The notes under the pieces are model-generated. The model ran no database searches. It was not told where the DNA came from and saw only the letters and a list, made by a program, of their open reading frames with translations. Source: Rhodocyclales bacterium (lineage in GTDB: Bacteria > Pseudomonadota > Gammaproteobacteria > Burkholderiales > Rhodocyclaceae). Taken from it: a DNA stretch of 60,793 nt. Positions 33,736-43,680 of the stretch are shown here, piece by piece. The position numbers and the translations under genes are program-made. The stretch is taken from the NCBI GenBank assembly GCA_028292505.1, contig JAQGMF010000057.1:1-60793 (forward strand). Reading direction: 5' to 3'. Positions within the stretch are counted from its first letter, which is position 1; each line of letters opens with the position of its first letter.

Positions 33736-36700
33736 ATGGCGATCTCCACGATGTGCATCCACACTGTGTCTGAAGATCCAAGCCATTCCGCCCCTGCCGA
33801 GCATTCTGCCCCGCCTGCCGATCACACGCCAGTCGTGATTCGGCGCGCGGAGCGTGCCGGGCTCGGTGTGGCGCTGTCGATCCTGCTGTTTCTCGGCCGC
33901 TACGGGTTGCGCCTACCGCACATTGCCTGGCGCGTCGTGTGGCGCACTTTGCTGATTGTCTGGCTGTTGCTCGGCGTGAGCTTTCTGCTGGTGCGCTACG
34001 CGCTGGCCCCACAAGTCGCCGAACATCGCGTCGAAATAACCGCGGCGCTGTCGCGCTCATTGGGCGTAAAGGTCGACATTGAAGACCTGCAGGCGCAGTG
34101 GAACGGCCTGCGTCCAGAGCTGTTGATGCGCGGTGTGCACGTTTTCGACAAGCAGGGGCGCGAAGCGCTTGCGTTGCCGCGTGTCGACGTCGCGCTGGCG
34201 TGGAGTTCGCTATTGCGCTGGCGGCCCGAGCTGCACCGACTGCGCATCGAGCGGCCATCTTTGGCCATGCGGCGCGAGGCTGACGGCACGATCTTCATTG
34301 CGGGCATGCCGCTGCAGACAGGTGGCCCACAGCAGGGAGGCCGGTTCGGCGACTTGCTGCTCAGTCAGCACGAGATACGCATCGACGACGCGCGCGTCAC
34401 GTGGGACGACAAGCTGCGCGGCGCACCACCACTGGCTTTCGATAAGCTCTCATTGCTATTGCAGAATAGCGGTAGCACGCATCGTTTCGCGCTTGCCGCG
34501 ACACCCTCGCAGAATCTGTCGGGGCCAATCGATCTGCGTGGCGATCTGCGTGGCAATGACATTCGCAAGCTCGCCGATTGGCGCGGCAGCTTGTACCTCG
34601 CCCTGGAAGGCGCGGATCTGGCCGTGTGGCGCAAATGGGTCGACTATCCGCTGAGCCTGCCGCAGGGGCGCGGTGGCGTGCGCACCTGGCTCAATTTCGA
34701 AGGCACCCGTATCGGTGCACTGACGGCCGACCTGGCACTTGCCGATGTGCAAGTACGCTTTGCAGCGGAGCTACCGATGCTGTCGCTCAGCTCGCTGTCT
34801 GGCCGTGTGCGCGTGAGCGCTCGCGACGACGATTTCTCCTTCGCCGCCGAGCATCTTGCGCTGACCACACGCGAAGGCCTGCAGATCGCGCCGACGCAAT
34901 TCTCGATGCGGCGCATCGGCGCGTCATCGGCGGGTCTCTTCAAGCGCAAGGCAGGCGGCGAGGTCGGCGCCGAAAAACTCGACATGCGTGTGTTGGCGCA
35001 ACTGGCAGCTTATCTGCCTTTTCCCGAAGTCTGGCGGCAACGCCTGGTGAGTGCCGATCCGCAGGGTACCGTCTCCAGCATCAAGGCCAAGTGGGAGGAT
35101 TGGGATGCGGCCGCCGACAAGGCGACGCACCTCGCACCGCCGCATTTCGACGTCGATGCCAGCTTCGACAAGCTCACCGTGCACGCCAGCGAAGACAGCC
35201 CCGGCTTCGTCAATCTCTCCGGACGCGTGACGGGCAGCGAGCGTCAGGGCGAATTCCGCTTCGACATGCGCGACGGCGCTGTGGATCTGCCCCGCATCAT
35301 GCACGAGCCGCACATTGTGCTGGACGCTGTCGATGCGAGCGGCCAATGGCAGCGCGATCGCGCCGGCGTGCTGGCGGTGAGCTTGCGCCGCGCGCAGCTG
35401 GACAGCCCGGATTTCAGCCATGCCGATATCTCGGCGGACTGGCATGCCGGACCGGGACATGCTGGAAGCATAGACCTCACGGGCCGCGTGCAGCGCTTCC
35501 AGGCCGACGCCGCATGGCGTTACATCCCCGCCGTGGTGCCGATCGAAACCAGCAACTGGCTGCAACGTGGCCTGACCAGCGGCGTAGCGGAGAACGTGCA
35601 CGTCCGTCTGGGGGGCGACCTGTCGAAATTCCCTTTCCGCGATGATCCCAAAGGCATATTCCGCATCGATGGTGGTTTCAAGGGCGTCAACCTCGACTTT
35701 GCGCCCGGTTGGCCGGTGCTGGCAAATATGACGGGCGAGTTGCTGTTCGATCACACGCGCATGATTGTCCGCTCGCACAGCGGTAGCTATCGCCAGGCCA
35801 GACTCGGCGAGGTGCGGGCAGAGTTCCCCGATCTCGAAAACGTGCGCATGCAACCGCTGACGATTGTCGGCCACGTCGATGGCCCCGGCGGCGACATGCT
35901 GCAATACCTGCAGGCATCGCCGGTCGCCGCGCACCTGGGCTCTTTCATTCAGCGCATGCGCCAGGAAGGCGACGGTGCGCTCGATCTCAAGCTCGCCGTA
36001 CCCGTGCTCGATGCCGAACATACGCGGGTGCAAGGCAGCTACCGTTTCGACAACAGCACCTTGTATCTCACACCCGAACTGCCGCCTTTCCACCAGGTAC
36101 ATGGCGCACTGGCCTTCACCGAAAACGGCATCGGCCCGACACAGGCAACGGCCGAATTTCTCGGCGGTCTGGTCACCGCCACGGGACACAGCTCGCCGGA
36201 TGGCATGATCGTATTCGACGCTGGCGGCCTGTTTCCAGCGAGCGGCCTGAAGCAACTCATCGACACGCCCGCCTGGGGGCAATTTGCCGGACAGACCCAG
36301 GCCACGGCGCATATTACCGTTGGCAAGGGACGCGCCGACGTGGCGGTCAGTTCCAATCTGCAAGGCATCAGCGCCAGCCTGCCGGCACCGCTCGGCAAGA
36401 GCGCAGAGGCGCGCGTGCCATTCAGCTTTACCTGGAGTCTGTTTGATGACGCCAGCATGCACGGCGCCAGCCTGCAGGACTGGCACATGACGATCGAGGG
36501 CCGCGGTGCCGCGCAGTGGCAGGATCACTGCGTCAAGGAGACATGTGCTTTTCTGCGCGGTGCCGTCGCGCTCAACGACAGCCTCAGCCTGCCATCGCGC
36601 GGCCTGCGTCTCTCCGGGCGTTTTCAGAGTCTCGATCTCGACCAGTGGCGGCCCATCTTGTTGGCCTCGGCGGGCGGCGTCAAAAATGATGTTGGAATGC

Positions 36701-37815
36701 TGTCTGGTGCGATCCTGCAAGCCGACGAAGTGCTGGTCGGCGGACATCGCTTCGCACGCGTCACAGCGCGCGCCGTGCAACAGACCGAGCACTGGATATT
36801 GCGTCTCGAAGGCCCCGACATTGCCGGCGATCTGACCTGGTCGGGCGAAGCGCGTGGCGAGAACAGCGGCCGCCTGAGCGCCAACCTGAGCATGCTGAGT
36901 CTCCATCCCGTGCCGCCTGCCGGCGCTCCTACTGCTGCCTCGCCCACGGTCGTGCCGGGCGAGGATAACGCCAAGGACAGGCTGCCGGCCCTCGATATCA
37001 ATGCCGAGCAATTCGTGCTGCATGACATGCAACTCGGCAAGCTGTCTCTGCATTCGGAGACGCATGGCGGCCAATGGCAACTTTCCGAACTGCGCATCGA
37101 AAGTCCCGACGGCGTCATTACCGGCGAAGGTAGCAGCCGCGCCTTGCCCGCCGGTGGCACGCGGACTGAAATAGCGCTCGACGTCGACAGCGAAAATGTC
37201 GGCGGACTTTTGTCGCGTGTCGGCTATCCAGGTGCCTTGCGCAAGGGTAAAGCAACGGTCAAGGGCAAGCTGTCATGGAATGCGCCACCGACCAGCATCG
37301 ACTATCCCTCGCTGAGTGGCAAGCTGAAATTGGATGCCACCGACGGCCAGTTCAACAAGCTCGAACCAGGTGCCGGTCGCCTGCTTGGCATCCTGAGTCT
37401 GCAGTCATTGCCACGACGCATCACGCTCGATTTTCGCGATGTTTTCAGCGAAGGTTTTGCGTTCGATTCCATCCGTGGCGATCTGCACATCGAGCAGGGC
37501 GTGATGCGCACCGACGACCTCGAAGTGCGCGGCCCGGCGGCCCGTGTCTTTATGAAGGGCAGTACCGACATCGTGCATGAAACCCATGCACTGCGCCTCA
37601 CCGTACAGCCGTCCCTGTCCGACGGCATCGCGCTGGGCATCACCGTGCTCAACCCCATCGCGGGTGTCGCCACCTATGTCGCGCAAAAAGTCCTGCGTGA
37701 CCCCCTCGAGAAAATGTTCAGCTTCGATTACACCGTGACCGGCAGCTGGAATGATCCTAAAGTAGAAAAAGAAGGTGTGCCGACCGACGCTAGTGTGCCG
37801 GCGAAAAGCAAATAG
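33736..37815 (+). CDS. yhdP: YhdP-family AsmA-like protein (DUF3971)
   Basis: A 1359-residue inner-membrane-anchored periplasmic protein. YhdP-type proteins help move phospholipid between inner and outer membranes. One N-terminal membrane helix lies at about residues 66-88 (TLLIVWLLLGVSFLLVRYAL). A long beta-rich repeat-like region typical of bridge-forming AsmA-like proteins follows, with a conserved C-terminal block (AGRLLGILSLQSLPRRITLDFRDVF and GPAARVFMKG). The start is uncertain; in-frame ATGs at 33736 and 33751 are both possible. It is followed 51 bp later by the nitrilase-family gene, as in many betaproteobacteria. Confidence 0.9.
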   Translation: MAISTMCIHTVSEDPSHSAPAEHSAPPADHTPVVIRRAERAGLGVALSILLFLGRYGLRLPHIAWRVVWRTLLIVWLLLGVSFLLVRYALAPQVAEHRVEITAALSRSLGVKVDIEDLQAQWNGLRPELLMRGVHVFDKQGREALALPRVDVALAWSSLLRWRPELHRLRIERPSLAMRREADGTIFIAGMPLQTGGPQQGGRFGDLLLSQHEIRIDDARVTWDDKLRGAPPLAFDKLSLLLQNSGSTHRFALAATPSQNLSGPIDLRGDLRGNDIRKLADWRGSLYLALEGADLAVWRKWVDYPLSLPQGRGGVRTWLNFEGTRIGALTADLALADVQVRFAAELPMLSLSSLSGRVRVSARDDDFSFAAEHLALTTREGLQIAPTQFSMRRIGASSAGLFKRKAGGEVGAEKLDMRVLAQLAAYLPFPEVWRQRLVSADPQGTVSSIKAKWEDWDAAADKATHLAPPHFDVDASFDKLTVHASEDSPGFVNLSGRVTGSERQGEFRFDMRDGAVDLPRIMHEPHIVLDAVDASGQWQRDRAGVLAVSLRRAQLDSPDFSHADISADWHAGPGHAGSIDLTGRVQRFQADAAWRYIPAVVPIETSNWLQRGLTSGVAENVHVRLGGDLSKFPFRDDPKGIFRIDGGFKGVNLDFAPGWPVLANMTGELLFDHTRMIVRSHSGSYRQARLGEVRAEFPDLENVRMQPLTIVGHVDGPGGDMLQYLQASPVAAHLGSFIQRMRQEGDGALDLKLAVPVLDAEHTRVQGSYRFDNSTLYLTPELPPFHQVHGALAFTENGIGPTQATAEFLGGLVTATGHSSPDGMIVFDAGGLFPASGLKQLIDTPAWGQFAGQTQATAHITVGKGRADVAVSSNLQGISASLPAPLGKSAEARVPFSFTWSLFDDASMHGASLQDWHMTIEGRGAAQWQDHCVKETCAFLRGAVALNDSLSLPSRGLRLSGRFQSLDLDQWRPILLASAGGVKNDVGMLSGAILQADEVLVGGHRFARVTARAVQQTEHWILRLEGPDIAGDLTWSGEARGENSGRLSANLSMLSLHPVPPAGAPTAASPTVVPGEDNAKDRLPALDINAEQFVLHDMQLGKLSLHSETHGGQWQLSELRIESPDGVITGEGSSRALPAGGTRTEIALDVDSENVGGLLSRVGYPGALRKGKATVKGKLSWNAPPTSIDYPSLSGKLKLDATDGQFNKLEPGAGRLLGILSLQSLPRRITLDFRDVFSEGFAFDSIRGDLHIEQGVMRTDDLEVRGPAARVFMKGSTDIVHETHALRLTVQPSLSDGIALGITVLNPIAGVATYVAQKVLRDPLEKMFSFDYTVTGSWNDPKVEKEGVPTDASVPAKSK

Positions 37816-37866
37816 CAGGACGGGCACGATGTGCCCACGTGCTGTCCACAAGGCAGGAGCAGGCAT

Positions 37867-38694
37867 ATGACGAATGGCTTTAAAATTGCCGCTGTGCAGA
37901 TGGTTTCGGGCGCCGATGTCGACGCCAATCTGCGCGAAGCCGATCGACTCATCGCGCAGGCCGCCGGGCAGGGGGCGCAATGCGTCGTGCTGCCGGAATA
38001 TTTCTGCCTGCTGTCGCCGGACGAGACCGCCAAGGTGCGTCTGCGCGAGCGCGATGCGGTGTTTGCTGAAAATGCTGGACCGCTGCAAAGCTTTCTCGCC
38101 GATGCCGCACGCCGCCACAAGGTCTGGCTCGTCGGCGGGACGATTCCGCTGGTCGCTGACGATGACGCCCGCGTGCGCAACAGCACCCTGGTTTTCGATG
38201 ACAAAGGCATACGCGTGGCGCGCTACGACAAAGTACATCTCTTCGGCTTCACGCGAGGCGATGAGCAATACAACGAGTCGCGCACCATCGAAGCGGGCAG
38301 CGATGTCGTGAGCTTCGACGCGCCGTGGGGCAAGACCGGTCTGGTGATCTGCTACGACCTGCGTTTCCCCGAGCTGTTCCGCCGCTTGGGCGAGGTCAAT
38401 CTCATCGTGCTGCCTGCAGCCTTTACCGAGACCACTGGACGCGCACATTGGGAAGTTCTGCTACGTGCCCGCGCCATCGAAAACCAGTGCTACGTGCTGG
38501 CCAGCGCGCAGGGCGGCACGCATCCGCATGGGCGCCGTACGTTTGGCCACAGCATGCTCATCGATCCGTGGGGCGAGATCGTCGCGCGGCATGACGACGG
38601 TCCGGGCGTCGCCGTCGGCACACTCGATCTCGTGAGGTTGCATGACATTCGGGAAAGCTTGCCCGCGCTCAAGCATCGCAGACTGGGTGTTTGA
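37867..38694 (+). CDS. Carbon-nitrogen hydrolase (nitrilase superfamily, Nit/omega-amidase-like)
   Basis: Hydrolyses an amide C-N bond. The family includes omega-amidase and deaminated-glutathione amidase; the exact substrate is not proven. The catalytic triad is complete: Glu44 (LPEYF), Lys122 (YDKVHLF) and Cys162 (VICYDLRFPE). The ATG at 37867 has AGGAG upstream and gives 275 residues, the typical length. The DLRFPELFRR segment resembles the deaminated-glutathione amidase branch. It probably shares a transcript with the yhdP gene upstream. Confidence 0.92.
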   Translation: MTNGFKIAAVQMVSGADVDANLREADRLIAQAAGQGAQCVVLPEYFCLLSPDETAKVRLRERDAVFAENAGPLQSFLADAARRHKVWLVGGTIPLVADDDARVRNSTLVFDDKGIRVARYDKVHLFGFTRGDEQYNESRTIEAGSDVVSFDAPWGKTGLVICYDLRFPELFRRLGEVNLIVLPAAFTETTGRAHWEVLLRARAIENQCYVLASAQGGTHPHGRRTFGHSMLIDPWGEIVARHDDGPGVAVGTLDLVRLHDIRESLPALKHRRLGV

Positions 38695-38757
38695 AAAAGC
38701 CACTGTGATTGGCATCGACAGACCGCCAACCTCAATAATCGGAACTCAGCATTCGAA

Positions 38758-41700
38758 ATGAAAATTGTCGACCAGTTCCTCGCGCGCCTTCCACGTCTGC
38801 AGACAACTTTGCAAAAGCCGCGCGTGCGACGCGCGCTGCGCATCTTCGCCTACGTGATCGTGGCCATCGGTGTGCTCGGTTTTTTTGCGGCGCCGCCGCT
38901 AGTGCGCCATGTCGCCGAGACGCAGGCCTCGCAGGTGCTCGGACGCAAGCTCAGCATCGAACACGTGCGCATCAATCCATTCGCCTTGAGTGTCACGGTT
39001 GAAGGCTTACGCATTGCCGATGCCAGTGGCAAGGGCGTTTTCTTTTCAGTCGGGAGCGTGACGGCGAACGTTGAATTGTTTGCGTCGCTCTACCGTCGCG
39101 GCATCGTCTTCAGCGCACTGCGTATCGAGCAGCCTGATGTCCGGCTCGCGCGCCTTGCCGATAACCGCTTCAATTTCTCCGACATCATCGATCGCCTGAA
39201 CGCGCAACCCAAACCGAAAGAGCCGGGCGAGCCGCTGCATTTCTCACTGAACAATATCGAGTTACGCGACGGGCATATCGAGTTCGACGATCAACCCGTC
39301 GCGCAGCATCATGTCATCGACAAGCTTGCGATTGGCCTGCCCTTCATTTCCGATATTCCCTCGCAGGTGCAACTCCTGGTACAGCCGCGCCTCGATGCCC
39401 GCGTCAATGGCGCGGAGTTCTCGCTCAAGGGTCACGTCAAGCCTTTCGCCGATCATCGTGAAGCCACGCTGGACCTCAGCTTCGAGCCCTTCGATGTGAC
39501 GCGCTATCTCGGCTACGTGCCTGGCAAGTTACCGATCGGCATCGCGCACGCCTTGCTCAGCAGCAATCTCGAATGCGTCTGGGCCGAGCATGGCAAAGGC
39601 GGGCAAACACTTGCCCTGCGCGGTAACGTCATCCTCTCCGACGTGAGTCTGAAAGACGCGCAGGGCGCGGATCTGATCGGCTGGCGTCGTTTGCAGATTG
39701 GCATGCAGGACGTGCAGCCACTCGCCTCGCCTATGAAATTGTCATTCGGCAATATCCTGCTCGTCGAGCCGCAGCTTGCCGTGCAGCGCTTGCGCGATGG
39801 CAGTATCAATCTGCAGCATCTGACTGGCGACACGAACAAGAGTCGCCCCACAGCTGCTGCGCCGGCCCAACCAGCACCTCTCATCACCATTGCAGGCCTC
39901 GCGATTCAGCAAGGCACGCTGCGCTGGAAAGATGCGGCCGTGGCCGAGCCATTCGAGACGCAGCTCTCGTCCATTGAAGCGAGCTTGCAGGGCTACGATT
40001 CGAGCGGCAGCAAAGCGGCCAGTCTCAAAGCGAGCCTGCAGGCCGAGAGCAGCGGCACACTCAGTGCAACGGGTCAGATCAATCCAGCGCATGGCACTGT
40101 CGATATGCGTATTGAATTGTCGAAGCTGCGCCTTGAGCGTTATCGACCTTACTACGCCAAAGCCTTTGGTGCTGCAAGGCCGAGCGCCGAGCTGGCAGCT
40201 GCGGTGCAGCTCGTTATGGCGCCGGAGAAGGATGGCGGCCTGCGTCTGTCCAAAGGCAGCTTGCAGCTGACAGATCTGCTGCTGCCCGGGACTGGATCGG
40301 GCGCAAGCGGTAAACACCCCATGCTGAAATTGGCGAGTCTGAGTATTGCCGACTTCAGCCTGGACGCCGCTGCACAGAAAGTAGCGCTTGGGCAGATTAC
40401 CAGTCGTGACGCGCAGTGGCGTGTCGTGCGTGATGCAAATGGCATAAATCTGTTGCGTGCCTTTAGTATTGGCGATAGCGTTGACGATGGGCCTGCTGCC
40501 GTCCCCGCCAGTGATGTGGCAGTCGCTGCCAGCGACGCCGCTGCCGCACCCGACAAGAAGAGTAGTCTTCCATGGACAATCGTCACCGGCACGACCGATT
40601 TGAGCGGCTGGAGCGCGACGGTCGAAGATCGCACCGGCCGCGAACCGATCACCGTCAGCATCGACAAGCTGGCCTTGCGCACGACCGGCTTGTCGACCGA
40701 GAAGGGCAGCACGGGCCATGTGGATCTCGGTTTCGGCGTCAATCGTCATGGACAGATGCACGTGGTCGGCGATACCGGCCTCGCGCCGCTGAAGGGTTCG
40801 TTCAAGCTCGATGCGCGCACGGTGGACCTGCTGTTCGCGCAGCCCTATGTCAGCAGTTTCGCGCGTGTGCTCATTACACAGGGTGCGCTCGATGCGCGCG
40901 GAAGCGTCGGCTTCGATCTCAGCGACAGCAAGCTGCCGAAGTTCTCCTGGTCGGGCGATGCGGCGCTGAAGGACTTCAACTCCTTCGACGAGATCAATGA
41001 AACGGACTTCGTGCGCTGGAAGAAACTCTCCGTCGCAAAACTCGATTTGCATACCGCGCCGCTCGCTGTGAGTGCTGGCGAGGTGCGTCTCGAAGACTTC
41101 TACACCCGCCTCATTCTCGACGCGCAAGGGCGCTTCAATCTGCGCGAGCTGGTGCAGACTGGCGACGAGCCTTCTGACGCCGCCAGTGCGCCTGTAAGCA
41201 CCACCGTGACGAACACCCTCACCGGCAAGCCGGTTGCGACATTGCCGCCGCCCAAGCCGATCCAATTGAAAGTGGGCCAAGTGGTGCTGAGCGGTGGCAA
41301 CGTGAGTTTCAGCGATCGCTTCGTCAAGCCCAATTACGACGCCAACCTGACCGAGGTCGCGGGCAGTCTGAAAGAGCTCTCGTCCGATAACAACACGGTT
41401 GCCGATCTCACGCTCAAGGCCTTCGTCGACCACAGCGCGCCGGTCGAGGTTTCCGGGCAACTCAACCCGCTGCGGCAGGACCGCTTTCTCGATATCGCAG
41501 CCCATGTTTCCGATGTCGACCTGACAGGAGTGTCCACCTATGCCACGCGTTATGTCGGCTATGGCATTACCAAGGGCAAGCTGTCGATGAATGTGAAATA
41601 CCAGATTCGCGATCGCAAGCTGACCGCCGAGAATCAGGTGACGCTTGATCAACTGACATTCGGTGAGCATATCGACAGCCCGACTGCCACCAAGTTGCCG

Positions 41701-42444
41701 GTGTTGCTGGCGGTCGCCTTGCTCAAGGATCGCAACGGCGTCATCGATCTGAACCTGCCTATCAGCGGCACGCTTGATGACCCGCAGTTCAGCATTGGCG
41801 GCATCGTGCTGCGCGTGTTCGTCAATCTCATCACCAAGGCCGTGACGTCGCCGTTTGCCTTGCTTGGCTCGATGTTCGGTGGCGGCGATGAACTCTCGTT
41901 CATCGACTTCGATGCCGGTACCGCCGTCTTGCCGACAAACGCGCAGGGCAAGCTCGGCTCGCTCGCCAAAGCGCTCACTGAGCGCCCGGCGTTGCGTCTG
42001 GAAATCGCAGGTTCTGCAGACCCGGTGCGCGATGTGCCGAGTCTGAAACGTGCACAGCTCGATAGCAAGCTGCGCGCATTGAAGGCTGCAGCCATGGTCA
42101 AGCGCGGCGAAAGCTTCGGCGGTGTGGATTCACTTGTCATAAACGCGGAGGAGTATCCGGCGCTGCTCGAAGAAGTCTACAAGGCCGAGAAAATAGACAA
42201 GCCGCACAATGCCCTGGGCTTCGCGAAGAGTCTGCCGGTGCCCGAGATGGAGAAGATACTGCTTGCATCTGCCACGGTCAGCGACGCCGACCTGCGCGCA
42301 CTCGCGGACCGCCGCGCGCAGGTCGTGCGCGACTGGCTGGTGGGCGCAGGCAAGGTGCCGATCGCGCGCGTCTTCATCGTCGAACACGCAGCGGCGCAGG
42401 CAGGCGAAGCGGCTCACGCACGCGTTGATTTTTCGCTCAGGTAA
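38758..42444 (+). CDS. DUF748 domain protein, AsmA-like
   Basis: A 1228-residue protein with a membrane helix at about residues 30-50 (IFAYVIVAIGVLGFFAAPPL). The family-typical start of the periplasmic part is LGRKLSIEHVRINPFALSVTVEGL. DUF748 proteins belong to the AsmA-like group thought to work at the envelope. Near the C-terminus (about 1040-1225) a segment resembles an OmpA-like or chaperone-like end (LEIAGSADPVRDVPSLKRAQLDSKL; LADRRAQVVRDWL). It lies 63 bp after the nitrilase gene. It is the second large AsmA-like protein in 10 kb. Precise function is unknown. Confidence 0.85.
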   Translation: MKIVDQFLARLPRLQTTLQKPRVRRALRIFAYVIVAIGVLGFFAAPPLVRHVAETQASQVLGRKLSIEHVRINPFALSVTVEGLRIADASGKGVFFSVGSVTANVELFASLYRRGIVFSALRIEQPDVRLARLADNRFNFSDIIDRLNAQPKPKEPGEPLHFSLNNIELRDGHIEFDDQPVAQHHVIDKLAIGLPFISDIPSQVQLLVQPRLDARVNGAEFSLKGHVKPFADHREATLDLSFEPFDVTRYLGYVPGKLPIGIAHALLSSNLECVWAEHGKGGQTLALRGNVILSDVSLKDAQGADLIGWRRLQIGMQDVQPLASPMKLSFGNILLVEPQLAVQRLRDGSINLQHLTGDTNKSRPTAAAPAQPAPLITIAGLAIQQGTLRWKDAAVAEPFETQLSSIEASLQGYDSSGSKAASLKASLQAESSGTLSATGQINPAHGTVDMRIELSKLRLERYRPYYAKAFGAARPSAELAAAVQLVMAPEKDGGLRLSKGSLQLTDLLLPGTGSGASGKHPMLKLASLSIADFSLDAAAQKVALGQITSRDAQWRVVRDANGINLLRAFSIGDSVDDGPAAVPASDVAVAASDAAAAPDKKSSLPWTIVTGTTDLSGWSATVEDRTGREPITVSIDKLALRTTGLSTEKGSTGHVDLGFGVNRHGQMHVVGDTGLAPLKGSFKLDARTVDLLFAQPYVSSFARVLITQGALDARGSVGFDLSDSKLPKFSWSGDAALKDFNSFDEINETDFVRWKKLSVAKLDLHTAPLAVSAGEVRLEDFYTRLILDAQGRFNLRELVQTGDEPSDAASAPVSTTVTNTLTGKPVATLPPPKPIQLKVGQVVLSGGNVSFSDRFVKPNYDANLTEVAGSLKELSSDNNTVADLTLKAFVDHSAPVEVSGQLNPLRQDRFLDIAAHVSDVDLTGVSTYATRYVGYGITKGKLSMNVKYQIRDRKLTAENQVTLDQLTFGEHIDSPTATKLPVLLAVALLKDRNGVIDLNLPISGTLDDPQFSIGGIVLRVFVNLITKAVTSPFALLGSMFGGGDELSFIDFDAGTAVLPTNAQGKLGSLAKALTERPALRLEIAGSADPVRDVPSLKRAQLDSKLRALKAAAMVKRGESFGGVDSLVINAEEYPALLEEVYKAEKIDKPHNALGFAKSLPVPEMEKILLASATVSDADLRALADRRAQVVRDWLVGAGKVPIARVFIVEHAAAQAGEAAHARVDFSLR

Positions 42445-42473
42445 GTTGCGTCAGCGACGAGACGTGGCTTCGG

Positions 42474-42564
42474 CGTAGGGCGCAGTGACAACTGCGCCGA
42501 ATGAGCGAGCCCGTATGCATTTATCATGACACCGCATGCGGCGCAGTTGTCACTGCGCCCTACG
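42474..42564. repeat. Perfect 26-bp inverted repeat (REP-like palindrome pair)
   Basis: Arms at 42474-42499 and 42539-42564 are exact reverse complements. Each arm begins CGTAGGGCGCAGTGA and holds the inner palindrome GGCGCAGT/ACTGCGCC. The architecture matches the repeat at 23205-23284, with the shared outer GTAGGG and a different core. It lies between convergent genes and may serve as a terminator. Confidence 0.8.
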
Positions 42565-42567
42565 GTC

Positions 42568-43170
42568 TCAAGACAACAAGGCCGTCAAAGCATCCGGATG
42601 AATCGCCCAGCCGAGCAGGCCGGCGAGCCCCATCAACATGCCAAAGCCCGTGGGGACCAGCGCCGCCCAGTAGAGTGCCCACATCGAGGTCAGCGCCGTG
42701 ACGGCGAGCATGGCGATGGCAATCGCCAGCAGGGCGTCCGACAGGTCGAACTGGTCGTCGTGGTAATTCAGGGCATCGTATTTCTGCTGGTCCTGCTCGG
42801 CGGCCTTGCGCATGTCTTCGCGTTTGGCGAGCTGGTCTTTGGCGAGGGCATCGTATTTCGCAATCGCTTCCTTGTAGCCCGTCGCGTTTTTTGCCGTCTG
42901 ACTTTGCAGGGTCAGTTGCACGGATGTCGCCTGCGCGACATCGGCGCGGATCGTGCGCGCCTGGTAGTAAGCCCAATGATCGAGCTTGTCGGCTTGCGCC
43001 TGCTGCATCGCTTGTACGATATTGTCATCTTTGACTTTGCAGACGCCCATGAAAGTGGCGAGGATGGCCACCGTGATGGCGACGATGGCGTTCAGGCGGG
43101 AGGTGCGCGCCTCAGTGACTTTTTGCGAATCAGCGCTGGATTGCACGAGCTCGATGGGATCGACTTCCAT
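42568..43170 (-). CDS. DUF4337 family membrane protein
   Basis: A protein of 200 residues with an N-terminal membrane helix (LNAIVAITVAILATFMGVCKVK, about 26-47). A charged coiled-coil-like middle follows (to about 135), then two C-terminal helices (ALLAIAIAMLAVTALTSMWALY and GFGMLMGLAGLLGWAI). This arrangement and the CKVKDDNIVQAMQQ segment match DUF4337 proteins, whose function is unknown. The gene converges with the DUF748 gene. Confidence 0.8.
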   Translation of the reverse strand: MEVDPIELVQSSADSQKVTEARTSRLNAIVAITVAILATFMGVCKVKDDNIVQAMQQAQADKLDHWAYYQARTIRADVAQATSVQLTLQSQTAKNATGYKEAIAKYDALAKDQLAKREDMRKAAEQDQQKYDALNYHDDQFDLSDALLAIAIAMLAVTALTSMWALYWAALVPTGFGMLMGLAGLLGWAIHPDALTALLS

Positions 43171-43243
43171 GGCGGGATGGTCTGTTAAGAGAGAACGGCA
43201 TCTTACTCCGCAGTTTCATCACGCACCGCCTCGGCAGACGCGT

Positions 43244-43627
43244 TCAGGCAATGTCCTCATGAATGCACAAGTAATTGCCTTCCGTATCCTTGAACCAGGC
43301 GGCTTTTTCCGCGCCCAGCACACAAACGTGATCGATGGTTTTCAGGCCGGGAAAATCATAGTCTTCGAAGACCACGCCACTGTCTTTCAGGTCGTGGATT
43401 GCAGCGACGATGTCCGGCACCTGGAAGCTGATCGCCGTGTGCTCGGCCTTGGTGCCGCCTTCCTTGGGGAAAAGGGCGAGCACGGCACCGCCGCCAATGG
43501 CGTAAACGAATTTGCCGTCGGGCTTCAGTCCGGCGGGTTTCAGGCCAAGCTTGTTCTCATAGAAATCCCGTGCGCGCTCCATGTTCATGACCGGCAGAAT
43601 CGTTGTCACCAGTGCATTGCTTAACAT
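43244..43627 (-). CDS. VOC (glyoxalase/bleomycin-resistance fold) family protein
   Basis: A small metal-binding-fold protein of 127 residues. Paired beta-alpha-beta-beta-beta modules start TTILPVMNMERARDFYENKLGLKP and include AVLALFPKEGG and HTAISFQVPDIVAAI. Substrate is unknown; the fold includes glyoxalase I, dioxygenases and antibiotic-binding proteins. It is an independent small gene 54 bp upstream of the PPOX-family stop on the same strand. GGAGAT precedes the ATG. Confidence 0.88.
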   Translation of the reverse strand: MLSNALVTTILPVMNMERARDFYENKLGLKPAGLKPDGKFVYAIGGGAVLALFPKEGGTKAEHTAISFQVPDIVAAIHDLKDSGVVFEDYDFPGLKTIDHVCVLGAEKAAWFKDTEGNYLCIHEDIA

Positions 43628-43680
43628 GACGATCTCCTTCAGGGTGGGTTGAAAGCGAAGTGCGCGAGATGTCGCCGAGC

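Noticed and set aside
34924..37080. Minus-strand open frame of 718 codons
   Set aside because: Antisense shadow of the YhdP-type gene in high-GC DNA, no ribosome-binding site, no recognisable domain.
39742..41670. Minus-strand open frame of 642 codons
   Set aside because: Antisense shadow of the DUF748 gene; composition is His/Gln/Arg-rich as expected for a shadow.
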